Assembly (NCBI RefSeq): GCF_018918055.1
Contig: NZ_JAHLPS010000070.1
Location: 1 to 37,363, forward strand
DNA length: 37,363 nt
Reading direction: 5' to 3'
Source of the DNA: Caproiciproducens sp. MSJ-32
GTDB taxonomy: Bacteria > Bacillota > Clostridia > Clostridiales > Clostridiaceae
This document shows positions 8,154-17,967 of the stretch, in pieces (within the stretch, counting starts at the first letter, position 1; each line of letters opens with the position of its first letter). A program made the position numbers and the translations under genes. The notes beneath the pieces were generated by a model. The model worked only from the letters and a program-made list of their open reading frames with translations. It did not search any database and was not told the DNA's origin.

Positions 8154-9346
8154 GTGAAAAGAATGAAAATAAAGGAGATAGACAAAAGATATAAATTTAT
8201 AATTTTTCTATTTATAATTAGTTTAATTAGTTTTTTAGTAATATTTTTCTATAATAAAGAAGAAAATAAGTTAACTGTTACAGCAGAAAATGATTATAGT
8301 ACAAACCTGAAAAGGGAGAATTTATTATCAAGGAAGATAGTTCAATTTATATTGCAGGAAATAGCGAGGAAGAAACAGAGGAAATTTCAAAAATTGCTGA
8401 ATATTTTAAAGGAAAAATAATGCCAGCCACAGGCTTTGATCTTCCTATTATAAAATTACAAGAGGCTCCAGAGGGAAGCATATATCTGACAACTATAGGC
8501 GGAACTGAAGATATGGGAAATGAAGGTTATCAAATAATAATTAGTCCGGAAAATATAAAAATTACAGCCTATAAGCCAGAAGGTTTGTTTAGGGCTATTC
8601 AGACTTTAAGGCAAATGCTGCCTCCAGATATAGAAAAAGATACATTAGTTTCCAATATTAAATGGAGTATAGCCTCTTCAAGAATTGAAGATAAACCTGA
8701 ATATGAATATAGGGACTTAATGACTGATTATGAAAAGACTTATGAATTTATTGAAGATATAATTAAAGAACTTTCAGCAATATCACCATCAAAATATATT
8801 CATATAGGTGGAGATGAAGCAGAAGCAACGCCTAAGGAAGGGTATGATTATTTTGTAGGACGAGTTGCAAAGATAGTTCAAAAGTATGGCAAAATTCCAA
8901 TAGGCTGGGATCCAATAGATACATCTCCTGAAATAGATTCCTCAGTTATATTGCAAAATTGGAGAGATACTAATGCTGCAGCTAGGGAAAAAAGAATGAA
9001 AATAATAATTTCAATTGCTGGAAAGAGCTATCTAGATATGAAGTATGATGAAAATTCTTCTTACGGCTTAGATTGGGCTGGACTTATTCCTATAGAAACA
9101 TCCTACAGCTGGGATTTAACTGATTATGCCCCTAAGGAATTAATTTTAGGTATAGAGGCTCCCCTATGGACAGAAACAATTGAGGATGGAATAGCTATGG
9201 ATTATATGATATATCCAAGATTGCTAAGCTATGCAGAAATAGGCTGGACTCCTAAAGAAGTTAGAAATTGGACTGAGTATAAAATAAGATTAGAAAAACA
9301 AAAGGAAAGATTGGCAAATCAACAAATAAATTATTATAATGAATAA
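8154..9346 (+). pseudogene. GH20 beta-N-acetylhexosaminidase, frameshifted and deleted
   Basis: Remnant of an exported or membrane-anchored hexosaminidase. The first frame encodes a short basic N-terminus, one membrane helix (about residues 13-33) and the start of the mature protein. A frameshift near 8300-8310 moves the reading into the frame that continues GEFIIKEDSSIYIAGN and runs to 9346. The GH20b domain and the strand EYRDLMTD are followed directly by YEFIEDIIKEL and the catalytic HIGGDEA. An intact enzyme has about 150 more residues between these points, covering several barrel strands. The acidic pair in GGDEA survives, as does the end GIEAPLWTETI. With both a frameshift and an internal deletion the gene is almost certainly inactive. 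Confidence 0.85.
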
Positions 9347-9373
9347 TATTATAATTTTTATATGGGGGATATT

Positions 9374-9499
9374 ATGAATAGAATTAAGATATATCAAGTG
9401 GATGCTTTTACTGATGAAGTATTTAAAGGAAATCCAGCCGGAGTTTGTATTCTAGAAGAGGAGCTTAATGAGGAATTAATGAAAAAAATTAATTTATAA
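9374..9499 (+). pseudogene. PhzF-family isomerase, N-terminal stub
   Basis: An ATG with a GGGGGA ribosome site opens a 41-codon ORF beginning MNRIKIYQVDAFTDEVFKGN and continuing PAGVCILEEELNEELMKKI. This is the conserved N-terminus of PhzF/YddE-type isomerases, which are normally about 260-300 residues. The frame ends at TAA just where the next conserved segment should begin, and 66 bp later the HAD gene starts. This is a 3' deletion remnant. Confidence 0.8.
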
Positions 9500-9565
9500 C
9501 ATTAACTCCTCTAATGTGGTAAGATATATATAGGTGTAAAAATACAGTCAAGAGGGGGAAAATAA

Positions 9566-10450
9566 ATGATAAAACTTATAGCATCAGATATGGATGGGAC
9601 TTTATTAAATAATGCCCATGACATAGATAAAGAAACAGTCGAAGCAATTAGAAAGGCAGAAGAAGCCGGAATAACCTTTGCCATATCTACAGGAAGAGAA
9701 TATGACAGTGTTAAAGATATATTAGAGAAGCATAATATAAAAGCTCAATGTATCTTATCAAATGGTGCAGAGTATAGGGATGAAGATGGAAATATTCTTG
9801 ATGTTATTAATATAAATCATGAGAGAGCAAAAAAAATTATAGATATACTAAATGAATATAAATTATCAGCCCGTATATTTACAAACAAGGGAGTTTTTAC
9901 AACTTCTACAAGAGAAGAAGCTCTACAGGAAGTTATTTTTAGAACCCTTAGCTTTAATAAGGGAATGACAGAAGAAGAAGCAAGAAAAATATCTGAAAAA
10001 CTAGGTTTCTTTACATGCTTAAAGTACATAGATGATATTAATAAGTTCTTTGAAGAGGGTATAGAAGTAAGAAAGTTTGTTGCCTTCCATAAGGATATAG
10101 ATTTTATAAATAAGGTAAAGAAAAAAATAGCAGAAGAAGTTAAGAGCTTAAATATAACTTCTTCCTTTGCAGATAATATAGAAATAACTGATGAAAATGC
10201 CCAAAAGGGAATCATCTTAGAAAAAGTTGCAACTAAGATGGGCTTAAAGAGAGAAGAAGTTATGATCCTAGGAGACAGCTTTAATGATTATTCAATGTTT
10301 GAAATTTTTGAAGAAACTGTTGCCATGAAAAATGCTATACCAGAAGTCATAGCTATAGCAAAATATGTTACAGATGCTAACGATAAATTAGGAGTTGCTA
10401 AGGCTATATATCATGTTTTGAATAACACAATGGAAGAAATGCTTAAGTAA
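9566..10450 (+). CDS. Cof-type HAD-IIB sugar phosphatase
   Basis: Cytoplasmic phosphatase of the HAD superfamily, Cof/YidA-like, usually acting on sugar phosphates or other small phosphometabolites. Motif I DMDGTLL (residues 8-14) carries the nucleophile Asp8 and acid/base Asp10. Motif II is ISTGRE near 40. The type IIB cap occupies about 85-200. Motif III Lys and motif IV GDSFNDYSMFE near 232 are intact, and the C-terminal GVAKAIYHVL is typical. The 294-residue length is slightly above the family's 265-290. An AGAGGGGG ribosome site precedes the ATG. Substrate is unknown. Confidence 0.92.
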   Translation: MIKLIASDMDGTLLNNAHDIDKETVEAIRKAEEAGITFAISTGREYDSVKDILEKHNIKAQCILSNGAEYRDEDGNILDVININHERAKKIIDILNEYKLSARIFTNKGVFTTSTREEALQEVIFRTLSFNKGMTEEEARKISEKLGFFTCLKYIDDINKFFEEGIEVRKFVAFHKDIDFINKVKKKIAEEVKSLNITSSFADNIEITDENAQKGIILEKVATKMGLKREEVMILGDSFNDYSMFEIFEETVAMKNAIPEVIAIAKYVTDANDKLGVAKAIYHVLNNTMEEMLK

Positions 10451-10466
10451 CATAGTTAAGGTAGTT

Positions 10467-10508
10467 AAGAGGATGATTTTCGAATAAGCGAAAAGCATCC
10501 TCTTTTTA
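10467..10508 (+). terminator. HAD gene terminator
   Basis: AAGAGGATG and CATCCTCTT form a 9-bp stem around a partly self-pairing loop (TTTTCG/CGAAAA), followed by TTTTATT. Confidence 0.9.
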
Positions 10509-10515
10509 TTTCATA

Positions 10516-10612
10516 ACTCCACACTCCCAACTCCTAACTGAACTCCAACTCCAAACTCCACACTCCTAACTTCTAACTCCCCACTCCTAACTGAGTTTCA
10601 ACTCCCCACTGA
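10516..10612. repeat. Degenerate CT-rich tandem repeat
   Basis: About 95 bp made of variants of AACTCC, CACTCC and CTCCTAACT, for example CTCCTAACTG three times with small changes. The stretch is almost free of G on the plus strand, unlike the surrounding AT-rich DNA. It lies directly after a terminator and before the regulator promoter and has no coding potential. Confidence 0.75.
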
Positions 10613-10648
10613 TCTGATTTTTGTTTTGATGTTTGTAAAATAATTTTT

Positions 10649-10679
10649 TTGAATTTATAATAAGAGTATAAAATATAAT
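10649..10679 (+). promoter_or_regulatory. Possible promoter of LevR-type regulator
   Basis: TTGAAT (10649-10654) and TATAAT (10674-10679) with a 19-bp spacer; plausible but not optimal. No sigma-54 -24/-12 pair (TGGCAC-N5-TTGC) is seen. Confidence 0.4.
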
Positions 10680-10699
10680 TACTATGTATAACTCATTTA

Positions 10700-10720
10700 T
10701 TTATACACAATATACACTAA
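10700..10720. promoter_or_regulatory. TATACAC motif pair upstream of regulator
   Basis: TTTATACACAA (10700-10710) and TATACACTAA (10711-10720) are adjacent direct copies of a motif that recurs in the PTS promoter region (14024-14170). They lie between the predicted promoter and the regulator start, where an autoregulatory operator would be. Confidence 0.5.
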
Positions 10721-10747
10721 TATTTAAAAGGCTAAGGAGAATATAAG

Positions 10748-13375
10748 GTGAAAACTGTAAAGGAAATTGTATACGAATTCATACAAAAGGAAAGCTATAG
10801 CAAGAATAAAAATGGCTTGGAAACTAAGAAGATTGCAGAAGCCTTAGCTTTGCAGCGTTCCAATGTAAGTTCTATATTAAATTAATTAGTAAAGGAAGGA
10901 AAACTGGTTAAGACTACAACAAGGCCAGTATATTATAAGCTTCCAGAAGAAAGCCATAAAAGCTCAGAAAAATCCTGTTTTACAGAGCTTATAGGTTATA
11001 ATGGCAGCTTAAGAAATTCCATTCAGCTGGCTAAAGCTGCAATCTTATATCCTAGGTCTAGTCTAAATGTTTTGCTTGCCTCTAAGACTGGATGTGGAAC
11101 AACCTACTTTGCTTCCCTAATGTTTAAATTCGCTAAGGAAAGGGGAATTTTATCTGAAGATGCTCCCTATGTAAAAATTGACTGCAGGCATTATTCTAAA
11201 AATGTTTCTATACTAAGTGAGGAACTCTTCGGTATTGAAGGTAATTTAGAAAAAAGTGCCTTTGTAAGAGCTAAGGGAGGAATGCTTTTTATAGATAATG
11301 TTGATTTGCTAGATGCCAAGCAGCAGAGCAGATTATTTGCCTTTTTAGATTCAGGAAAACTATATTCAGAGGATAAATCTCAAGAAATAGAAGCTAACGA
11401 TTTATTCTTAGTATTATCCTGTTCACCTCAAAGCAGCTTACAAATCAATCGTATAATTCCAGTAACTATAGAACTGCCAGAATTAAAGGATCGACCTTTG
11501 AAGGAAAGGTTTGATCTTATAAATCACTTTTTCAAAAGGGAAGCCTCTAATTCAGATAGGTGCATAGAAGTTACAGCAGAAGCAATAAAAGCCTTGTTAC
11601 TATCAGATTTTGCCTATAATGTTAAGGGCCTGGAACTTGAAATTAAAGCTGCCTGTGCCAATGCCTATGTTCGTGTAGTCAATAATAATCAACAGATTTA
11701 TGTATGTATTAATGATTTTAAGTCAGAAATTAGAAAAAGCCTTTTACAGCTAAAAAGCTCTGATAATGAAATTGATATATTAATAGGCAATAGGGAAGCT
11801 ATTATTTATGATAAAAATACTAGCAATGAAGAATATTATTCCCCTAATATTGTGTATGATATGTATTCTGAAATTAGAAAACAATATGAGGAATTAGTTA
11901 ATTTAGGGATAAATGACAAGGGCATAGAAAATGTGATTAGAAGCCATATCCGCAATTTATTTAATAAATATCGTTATTATAAGGGATTTTATAATTCAAG
12001 TAATTTAGAGCAGCTTTCAAAAATTGTAGATAGAAGGGTTATAGATATTATTACTGACTTTCATAATTCCAGCAAAAAGAGTGGGGGAATAAATTTAAAT
12101 TCAGATGTACTATACGGTCTTTGTCTTCATATTAATTCCTTATTAACTTTAAAGGTTTCCCATCAGAGAATAGATAATGATAAAGTAGTTAAAATTATAG
12201 AAGATTATCCTCAAGAATATGCAGCTGCTATGGAATTAGCAACTATGTTGAAGGCCAAGTTGAATTTGGAATTACCTGCCCATGAAATAGCCTTAATAAC
12301 TATGTTCTTTGCAGAATTAGATGAAAATAATGATGAAGAGGAACATCCAGTTTTACTTTATATTATGCATGGCAATGGAATAGCCTCTTCCTTAAAAGAT
12401 GTTACAAATACTTTAAGCCATTGCAATAACACATATAGCTATGATATGGCCTTGGATCTTGGAACAAATGAGGCCATGGAGGAAATTAAGGCCTTGATTA
12501 AGAAAATTGATAGGGGCAAGGGTGTTATTGTTATATATGATATGGGATCAATAAAAACAATGCTTGAAACTATTGCAGAAGAAATAGATACCAAAATAAG
12601 ATGTATTAATATTCATATTACCCTAATTGGAATTGATGTTGCCAGAAAATGCTCAATGGAAAGTGATATTGACTATGTATATCATATGGCAAATCTAGAA
12701 ATCAATAATATGAGAAAAAATGAAGAAAAGGGAAACAAGCTTATAATTACTCTCTGCCATACAGGAGAAGGAGGAGCAGCCCAATTAAAGCTCTATATAG
12801 ATCAAAATTCAAAGCTTGGAATGAAAACAGTGGCCTTATCAATATCCTCAAGGGATGAGCTTTTAAGGGAGCTTTTAAATTTTAAGAAAAGCTATAATAT
12901 TCATGCCTTTGTTGGAACCTATGATCCAAAATTATTGGGAATTCCTTTTATATCTATAAAGAAGATTTTTGAAAATCCTAAGGAAGACATAGATAGGATA
13001 CTAATGTTTGAACCTCTAGGTAGTGCTTCTGTTAATTATAATGATATTTATCAATATTTAGAAGAACAGTTTAAGTATGTGTCAATATCTAAACTAAAAA
13101 ATGTACTGCCTAATGTAATTGATGAATTAAGTGCTTACTTTTCCTTAAATGAGGATCAAAAGGTAGGCTTATTTATGCATTTAGCCTGCTTAATGGAAAG
13201 ATTGTTGGAAGGAAAGCTTGTTGCAAATAATCCAGAAAAAAATAAAATTATTTTCTTATTTGAGGAAGACTACAATGTTATTGTTAAAATCCTAAAAGCT
13301 TTAGAAAAGACCTTTAAAGTAATAATTGATGATAATGAAATTGCAACTATTATTATGATGCTGAAGAAATTATAA
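10748..13375 (+). pseudogene. LevR-type PTS regulator with in-frame stop and degenerate AAA+
   Basis: Regulator of the adjacent beta-glucoside PTS operon, by position. The full frame has 875 codons from a GTG (AAGGAG upstream): wHTH (about 20-60), AAA+ region (about 85-300), PRD1 (His461), EIIA-Man-like domain (His541 in YIMHGNG), EIIB-like region, PRD2 (His811 in FMHLACLMERL). Two oddities are visible. Codon 46 is TAA inside the wHTH, where relatives read Glu in the sequence NELVKEGKL, so the HTH is cut off unless there is readthrough. The AAA+ core is also eroded: Walker A reads SKTGCGTTY with Thr118 in place of Lys, Walker B reads FIDNVD with Asn184 in place of Glu, and GAFTGA is missing. 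The rest is open to 13375 and could be translated from a downstream start such as the TTG at 11072. Confidence 0.8.
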
Positions 13376-13409
13376 AAGGGCTCTTTAAAGAGTCCCTTTA
13401 TAATTTTTA
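13371..13409. terminator. Regulator terminator (possibly bidirectional)
   Basis: AAAGGGCTCTTT and AAAGAGTCCCTTT form a long, nearly perfect palindrome that continues into TATAATTTTT. It overlaps the stop of the regulator and could also end minus-strand transcription from the DUF3284 gene. Confidence 0.85.
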
Positions 13410-13467
13410 TGCTTTTTCATTTATAATAGAAGCAGTGGATTTAGTTTTGAGATTTTTTAATTAAATT

Positions 13468-13914
13468 TTAAGAGGACAATTCTGCAAGATTTTCCCTCTC
13501 TTTGATGATCTTATTTTGAATATCATATAGGGTATCAGTCATTCTGCCAAGATAAACCCCTTCGCTGAAGAATTTCATAAATTTATTATGTTTTTTACTT
13601 TCAAAGCTTTCGATATGCTGATTAAATATAATCTTTAATTTGTTATCAACTTCCTCTGTTTCATAAGAAATTCTAATAATATCATAGATAGATTTTATCT
13701 CTGCCTTGTAAAAGGAGCCTCTCTTATAATCTAAAATTGAAATGTCAATATGGGTAAGACTTTTATCGTCATACTTTCTATACTTTAATCCCCACTTAAT
13801 ATCCTTTACCCCTAATTTTTTATTAGTGTGCTTATAGATATCATTCAAGAGATCCCTTTCAAGAAAATCATAAAATTCCTTTTCTGTGACATTTAATACT
13901 CTTGTTAACTTCAT
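13468..13914 (-). CDS. DUF3284-like protein
   Basis: A 148-residue soluble protein beginning MKLTRVLNVTEKEFYDFLE. This resembles the DUF3284 family, whose members start with a similar charged beta-strand and helix and often neighbour PTS genes. No catalytic motif, signal peptide or membrane segment is visible; it is rich in Lys and Glu. It is divergent from the PTS operon, sharing the 310-bp intergenic region, and convergent with the regulator gene. It may modulate the PTS or its regulator, but this is inference from position only. The family call is from pattern memory and should be confirmed. Confidence 0.65.
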   Translation of the reverse strand: MKLTRVLNVTEKEFYDFLERDLLNDIYKHTNKKLGVKDIKWGLKYRKYDDKSLTHIDISILDYKRGSFYKAEIKSIYDIIRISYETEEVDNKLKIIFNQHIESFESKKHNKFMKFFSEGVYLGRMTDTLYDIQNKIIKERENLAELSS

Positions 13915-14023
13915 ATCTAGATTATAGCATGTCTCCTAATAAAAAATGATTTAAAAAATAAAAAATGGAAAAGTTATACTTTTGAGAAAAGAAGTTAAAC
14001 ACTAGCTAAAAAGCATTAAAAAG

Positions 14024-14170
14024 TTTATACACTAGGTTTAAAATATGTAATAGTAATGAAGTTTTTGATAAAAAAAGTGTATTTTTAGAATTATATACTA
14101 TACACAAACTGTATAAAAGCAAGATTTTCATGACTTTGAGACCCTTTGACAAGGAAATTTTTATACACTA
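14024..14170. promoter_or_regulatory. Repeated TATACACTA motifs, PTS promoter region
   Basis: The motif TTTATACACTA occurs at 14024-14034 and 14160-14170. A reverse-orientation AGTGTATTTTT is at about 14076-14086, and there is a dyad TATACA-CAAAC-TGTATA at 14099-14115. The same motif pair occurs at 10700-10720. The copy at 14160 lies between the -35 and -10 boxes of the operon promoter, as expected for a repressor or sigma-A-dependent regulator site. Confidence 0.5.
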
Positions 14171-14174
14171 AAAT
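14146..14174 (+). promoter_or_regulatory. PTS operon sigma-A promoter
   Basis: TTGACA (14146-14151), 17 bp, TAAAAT (14169-14174), about 50 bp before the EIIA gene. This is a strong sigma-A match; no sigma-54 -24/-12 element is visible in 13915-14224. The rest of that 310-bp region is AT-rich with the TATACAC motifs. Confidence 0.8.
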
Positions 14175-14224
14175 AAAGTTGACCTAAGGAAAGGAAATAA
14201 ATTCTAGAAAAGGGGAAATATCAT

Positions 14225-14533
14225 ATGGACGATGTAAACGATTTAATACCAATGACAATTATTGCAAATTCTGGGGATGCACGCTCCTTTGCATTTCAAG
14301 CATTGGAAGAAGCTAAAGCAGGAAATTTTGAAGCAGCAGAGGAACTTTTAGCTAAATCAGAAGCATCTGCAAGTCTTGCACATAAAGCACAAACGGAATT
14401 GTTATTTAAAGAAGCTAATGGTGAAAAACAAGATATAAATGTGCTGCTTGTTCATTCTCAAGATCATTTAATGACAAGCATGCTTGCCTATGAACTTATT
14501 AAGGAAATTATTTTACTTTATAAAAATAGATAG
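14225..14533 (+). CDS. celC: PTS EIIA, lactose/cellobiose family
   Basis: Cytoplasmic phosphocarrier that takes phosphate from HPr and passes it to EIIB. The 102-residue length and all-helical pattern fit the PTS Lac/Cel EIIA family: IIANSGDARSFAFQAL, then LAHKAQTELL, and the active-site motif VHSQDHLM with His77 as the phosphorylated residue and Asp80 as the metal ligand. The ATG has a GGGGAAA ribosome site. It is the first gene of the operon EIIA-EIIB-EIIC-GH1; 16 bp separate it from EIIB. Cellobiose or another beta-glucoside is likely from the GH1 partner, though lactose or chitobiose is possible. Confidence 0.95.
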   Translation: MDDVNDLIPMTIIANSGDARSFAFQALEEAKAGNFEAAEELLAKSEASASLAHKAQTELLFKEANGEKQDINVLLVHSQDHLMTSMLAYELIKEIILLYKNR

Positions 14534-14549
14534 AATGGAGGAATTATTC

Positions 14550-14855
14550 ATGAAAATCTTATTAGTCTGCGCTGGAGGAATGTCAACAAGTATTTTAATG
14601 AGGAAAATGGAACAATATTGGAAGGAGGCTGGTGAAGAGCTTGAAATTAAGGCAGTAGGATTAGGGGAATATCAAGATGTTTATCAAAAATATGACATTG
14701 TTTTAGTTGGACCTCAAGTATCCTATCGTATAAAAGAAATCAAGGAAAACACAAATTTACCATGTGCTGCTATTGAATCCTTTGATTATGCTGTTGCAAA
14801 TTGCCCTAATATTATGAGATTAGCTAAAAGGCTTTATGCTGAAAAAAATAATTAA
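14550..14855 (+). CDS. celA: PTS EIIB, lactose/cellobiose family
   Basis: Cytoplasmic subunit that carries phosphate on a cysteine to the sugar. The start MKILLVCAGGMSTSILMRKM places the active Cys at residue 7 in the P-loop-like motif CAGGMSTS typical of EIIB-Lac/Cel. At 101 residues it is full length. I take the ATG at 14550 because GGAGG (14537-14541) is well spaced; an in-frame ATG at 14484 would overlap the EIIA gene and add 22 residues without homology. It sits between EIIA and EIIC in the operon. Confidence 0.95.
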   Translation: MKILLVCAGGMSTSILMRKMEQYWKEAGEELEIKAVGLGEYQDVYQKYDIVLVGPQVSYRIKEIKENTNLPCAAIESFDYAVANCPNIMRLAKRLYAEKNN

Positions 14856-14866
14856 GGAGAGGTTTT

Positions 14867-16174
14867 ATGGAAAAGGTATTTGAAAGTAAATTTATGATTA
14901 AGCTTCAAGAATTTGGCCAAAAGCTAGGCAGTAACAAATTCTTAGCTGCATTACAAGCTGCTATGATGTCCCTAATGGGTGTTATTATGGTTGGTGCTAT
15001 TTCTCAAATTATCTGTTCATTAGGAAGCGAAACTCTATTAAACTTATTCACTTCAGACAGCAAGATCTATCAAATAATTTATCTGCCTTATCAATTTACA
15101 ATGAATTCATTATCATTATGGGTTGTTGCTTTATTATCCTTCAACTATGCTAAGAACTTAAAAATGAAATCTCCAATAATGAATGCTGTTGATTCGCTAA
15201 TATGTTTCCTTTTAGTTTCAGGTGCCTTAATTACTAACGAGGCTGGATTAACAGGTATCGATATGACTTATTTAGGAGCACAGGGTATGTTTATAGGCTT
15301 TATAGTTGTATTTATATCAGTTCGTATTGAAAAATTCTGTGCAGACAAAGATATCAGAATAAAGATGCCTGATGTTGTTCCTCCTTTCTTACAAGATGGT
15401 TTTGCATCAATCTTACCATTATTATTTAGTGTTATAGTTTTATTAGGAGCTTCAACATTAGTATCTAACATGACTGGCGGAGCTTATACAATAGCTTCAG
15501 GTTTCATGGCAGTATTAGGAAAGCCATTAAGTGCCTTAACATCAGTTCCAGGAATGATTATCATGTGTACTTTTGCAGGAATTTTATGGTGCTTCGGTAT
15601 TCATGGTACTATGATATTAGTTCCAATTATTATGCCTTTAGGAATTCAAGCAGCAGTTGCCAATGCAGCAGCTCATGAAGCTGGACAAGCTTTAACCTTC
15701 TATCCAGTAGCCTTATTTGGAGCTATGGCAGTCTGCGGTGGTACAGGAAATACTATGACAGTTGCCTTGCTTGGATTAAGGTCAAAATCTAAGCAAATAA
15801 ATGCTGTTGCAAAGATTTCTGTTGTTCCAGGCTGGTTTAATATAAATGAACCTATTACCTTTGGTATGCCTGTTATGTATAACCCAATTTTATGTATCCC
15901 ATATGTTTTAAGTATTCCAGTTCTTATGTTATGTACATTAGCTGGATATAAGATTGGTTTCTTACAACCTGCATGGATAAGTATTTCAGCCCTGCTTCCA
16001 ATGGGATTTGGTGCATATTTATCTACTTTAAGATGGCAAAATGCAATTTGGGATTATTTAATGTTAATACCAGCTACTCTTGTTTGGTATCCATTCTATA
16101 AGATTTATGAAAAACAATTAATAGCAAAAGAAGCTGCTGCAATAGTAGAAGAAAGCGAAAATCTTACTGTATAA
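14867..16174 (+). CDS. celB: PTS EIIC permease, cellobiose family
   Basis: Membrane permease that binds and translocates the sugar during phosphorylation. The 435-residue protein has about ten hydrophobic helices and the family features FGIHGTMILVPIIMPLG and NINEPITFGMPVMYNPI (the conserved NEP-type sugar-site motif). AAGGAGAGG precedes the ATG 11 bp after EIIB. The C-terminal tail is charged (YEKQLIAKEAAA). A hairpin separates it from the glycosidase gene. A C-terminal fragment of a paralogue lies at 29535-29732. Confidence 0.95.
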   Translation: MEKVFESKFMIKLQEFGQKLGSNKFLAALQAAMMSLMGVIMVGAISQIICSLGSETLLNLFTSDSKIYQIIYLPYQFTMNSLSLWVVALLSFNYAKNLKMKSPIMNAVDSLICFLLVSGALITNEAGLTGIDMTYLGAQGMFIGFIVVFISVRIEKFCADKDIRIKMPDVVPPFLQDGFASILPLLFSVIVLLGASTLVSNMTGGAYTIASGFMAVLGKPLSALTSVPGMIIMCTFAGILWCFGIHGTMILVPIIMPLGIQAAVANAAAHEAGQALTFYPVALFGAMAVCGGTGNTMTVALLGLRSKSKQINAVAKISVVPGWFNINEPITFGMPVMYNPILCIPYVLSIPVLMLCTLAGYKIGFLQPAWISISALLPMGFGAYLSTLRWQNAIWDYLMLIPATLVWYPFYKIYEKQLIAKEAAAIVEESENLTV

Positions 16175-16180
16175 ATATTG

Positions 16181-16210
16181 AGGCACCATCTTTTTAGCTG
16201 GTGCCTTTAA
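16181..16210 (+). terminator. Intra-operon hairpin, EIIC/GH1 junction
   Basis: AGGCACCA and TGGTGCCT form an 8-bp stem followed only by TTTAAAAT, a weak T-run. It lies in the 74-bp gap between EIIC and the glycosidase and could be a leaky terminator or an mRNA-stabilising hairpin that sets the ratio of the two products. Confidence 0.6.
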
Positions 16211-16248
16211 AATAAATTTACTCAAATTTAGAGGGGGAGGTTAAATAA

Positions 16249-17730
<1,482 letters not shown>

Positions 17731-17835
17731 AGATTAGTAAATAAGGCTTATACTTATATCCTTGTTGTTTCCTATGTTCTCAATAATAAATTATTTGAAT
17801 TGTGCGTAGTTTGTAAAGATAGTATTTAGAAGATA

Positions 17836-17871
17836 AAAAGACAGTGATTATAATAAGCACTGTCTTTTCTA
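17836..17871 (+). terminator. PTS/GH1 operon terminator
   Basis: AAAAGACAGTG (17836-17846) and CACTGTCTTTT (17858-17868) form an 11-bp stem ending in T residues. Confidence 0.9.
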
Positions 17872-17967
17872 TTTATAGTTTATATATAAATATTCAATTT
17901 CTTAAATCTATAAATTTTGCTACAATTGTAATATATGGATAAATAATTATAGAAATGGAGAATTATG

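Noticed and set aside
9817..10215. 132-codon minus-strand ORF in the HAD gene
   Set aside because: Antisense to an intact conserved phosphatase; no start context.
13915..14224. Sigma-54 promoter for the PTS operon
   Set aside because: Expected from the LevR-type regulator, but no TGGCAC-N5-TTGC-like pair is visible; a sigma-A promoter fits much better.
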